Below are positions 63,083 through 64,000 of a stretch of 64,000 nucleotides of DNA, in pieces. The stretch is from contig JABAZT010000019.1 in the NCBI GenBank assembly GCA_018608565.1, positions 1 to 64,000 on the forward strand, written 5' to 3'. The stretch is from Candidatus Altimarinota bacterium (GTDB taxonomy: Bacteria; Patescibacteriota; Gracilibacteria; UBA4473). A model generated the notes under the pieces. It had not been told where the DNA came from, searched no databases, and worked only from the letters and a program-made list of their open reading frames with translations. How positions within the stretch are numbered: position 1 is the first letter of the stretch; every line of letters starts with the position of its first letter. Both the position numbers and the translations under genes were made by a program.

Positions 63083-64000
63083 ATGCAAATCGTAGGAGAA
63101 GGCAACAAATTAGAACAGCTTCCTGAGGAAGTACCTGTTTTGCGACTCACTTTTGATGAATCTCGAAAACTAATGGCGGTTTCGGAACGATACAGACATG
63201 ACAACCCCAGGTTTTATGCAACTCAATCTGTAGGACTTGCAGGGCTTTTGGATGACATACTCATGGAAAAATATCATGTTCACTCTGATCGTGTTCTCTA
63301 CGAAAATGATCCCGAATTTCGTGGCATTGCTGAGAAAATCAAGGATTCTTTTAACGACAGTACTATGGACTGGCGATATGTTGATTTTCCTCAGGAAGAA
63401 GAAGACCTCAACGACGTGATTGATAGATGGGTTGAAAACTCTGGAAGACCTTCTTGGATAGACGAACAAACTGGGGATTTAGAAATTGATCCACTTCCTG
63501 GCGCCTGTATTGGCGGAGATTACGCAGAAAATTATGCCCAAAGAAATGAAGGCACTGAACCTTTTGTATTCTTTGCTTATAATACAAGGGGCATGGTAAA
63601 TTGTCCTTTATCGTGGAACGGGATGACAAATAGAAGACTTGTCCCAGAAAATCTCCCTACTGATGAAGATTGGGCAAATATTTCTGATGAAGATCAAGCA
63701 AAGTATCACAAGCTTTTTGCCGAACAATTTCGAGGTGCCATAGTATTTCAATTTGATATTCAAATTCCACCATTTGATGTACTCAAAGAACGGATCCATG
63801 GAGAACAAATGGTGCAGATTCTTTCTGAAGCAATTATAAAAGCGAGAAAAGCTGGAAAAGAACTTAACGATAATGGAATACTCTACCAGCTAGATGAAGA
63901 ATCTCTTGCCAAAGATCTTTGTCGCAATCTCGATAGATTCCTCCAAGAATTAGAATGGAATTATCAGAGAACAAAACCCAAACACAATAAAGACTATCGC
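63083..64000 (+). CDS. Hypothetical protein, cut by window edge
   Basis: At least 306 residues from ATG 63083, one base after the previous stop, so cotranscribed with the MgtC-like gene. Acidic, soluble, no signal peptide. EEVPVLRLTFDESRKLMAVS at the start and QFDIQIPPFDVLKERIHGE later are folded-looking segments, but no known motif appears. Open to the right edge. Confidence 0.7.
   Translation, partial: MQIVGEGNKLEQLPEEVPVLRLTFDESRKLMAVSERYRHDNPRFYATQSVGLAGLLDDILMEKYHVHSDRVLYENDPEFRGIAEKIKDSFNDSTMDWRYVDFPQEEEDLNDVIDRWVENSGRPSWIDEQTGDLEIDPLPGACIGGDYAENYAQRNEGTEPFVFFAYNTRGMVNCPLSWNGMTNRRLVPENLPTDEDWANISDEDQAKYHKLFAEQFRGAIVFQFDIQIPPFDVLKERIHGEQMVQILSEAIIKARKAGKELNDNGILYQLDEESLAKDLCRNLDRFLQELEWNYQRTKPKHNKDYR

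Noticed and set aside
1..64000. CRISPR array, transposase or rRNA gene
   Set aside because: No regularly spaced direct repeats, no transposase-like protein and no rRNA sequence were seen.

Overview
The window reads with the standard code: several genes end in TGA, for example the tspO-like gene at 20518-20520. It looks like a small-genome bacterium of the Candidate Phyla Radiation (Patescibacteria). The reasons are AT-rich DNA, no rpmD (L30) between rpsE and rplO, a Tad pilus locus with no secretin or other outer-membrane part, and many unknown or fused short-pathway genes. I cannot name the phylum from sequence alone.

Layout. 1-4720: the start of a CusA/CzcA-like RND pump (running off the left edge), an acidic membrane-anchored protein and a shortened PEP-synthase-like protein, all on the minus strand. 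4932-6325: nusA with a strong terminator. 6378-15565: mostly minus-strand accessory genes, including a riboflavin kinase/5-formyl-THF cyclo-ligase fusion, a RimK-type ligase with an aspartoacylase-like hydrolase flanked by two paralogous unknown proteins, an HD phosphohydrolase, and two tandem Cys-rich paralogues. 15791-18191: infB and tRNA-Ala(GGC). 18416-23048: a copy of the tRNA 3' end, a nuclease-like gene, a DUF2461/TspO/SpoU overlapping operon, tatD, and a folded intergenic element. 23062-25511: ftsH and def.

25657-42705 is the S10/spc ribosomal protein cluster on the minus strand, cut in two. rpsJ-rplC-rplD-rplW-rplB-rpsS-rplV-rpsC ends at its own terminator. Then come about 7 kb of Tad pilus genes (prepilin peptidase, Flp pilin, DUF192-TadE fusion, TadG-like, CpaB, TadZ, TadA, TadB, TadC). 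The rest, rplP-rpmC-rpsQ-rplN-rplX-rplE-rpsN-rpsH-rplF-rplR-rpsE-rplO, restarts from a promoter nearly identical in design to those of rpsJ and tuf (TTGACA, 16 bp, TAGNAT).

42840-45157 is a plus-strand island of three small genes with good terminators. 45247-53442 holds tuf, radA, an unknown gene, miaB, a small gene, a relE toxin remnant, yraN, a four-helix-bundle gene and a glycosyltransferase-guanylate kinase fusion. 53551-54486 is prs.

54650-60987 is the most unusual part. It encodes a secreted protein of about 2000 residues made mostly of coiled coil, with a small C-terminal domain of the kind seen at the ends of polymorphic toxins, and a small membrane-anchored protein overlapping its stop codon, as expected for an immunity partner. 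Next to it, 61340-61733 carries a strong promoter, about 390 bases with no real ORF but many hairpins, and a perfect terminator: a probable noncoding RNA or leader in front of an MgtC/DUF4010 membrane protein gene. The window ends inside an unrecognised gene.
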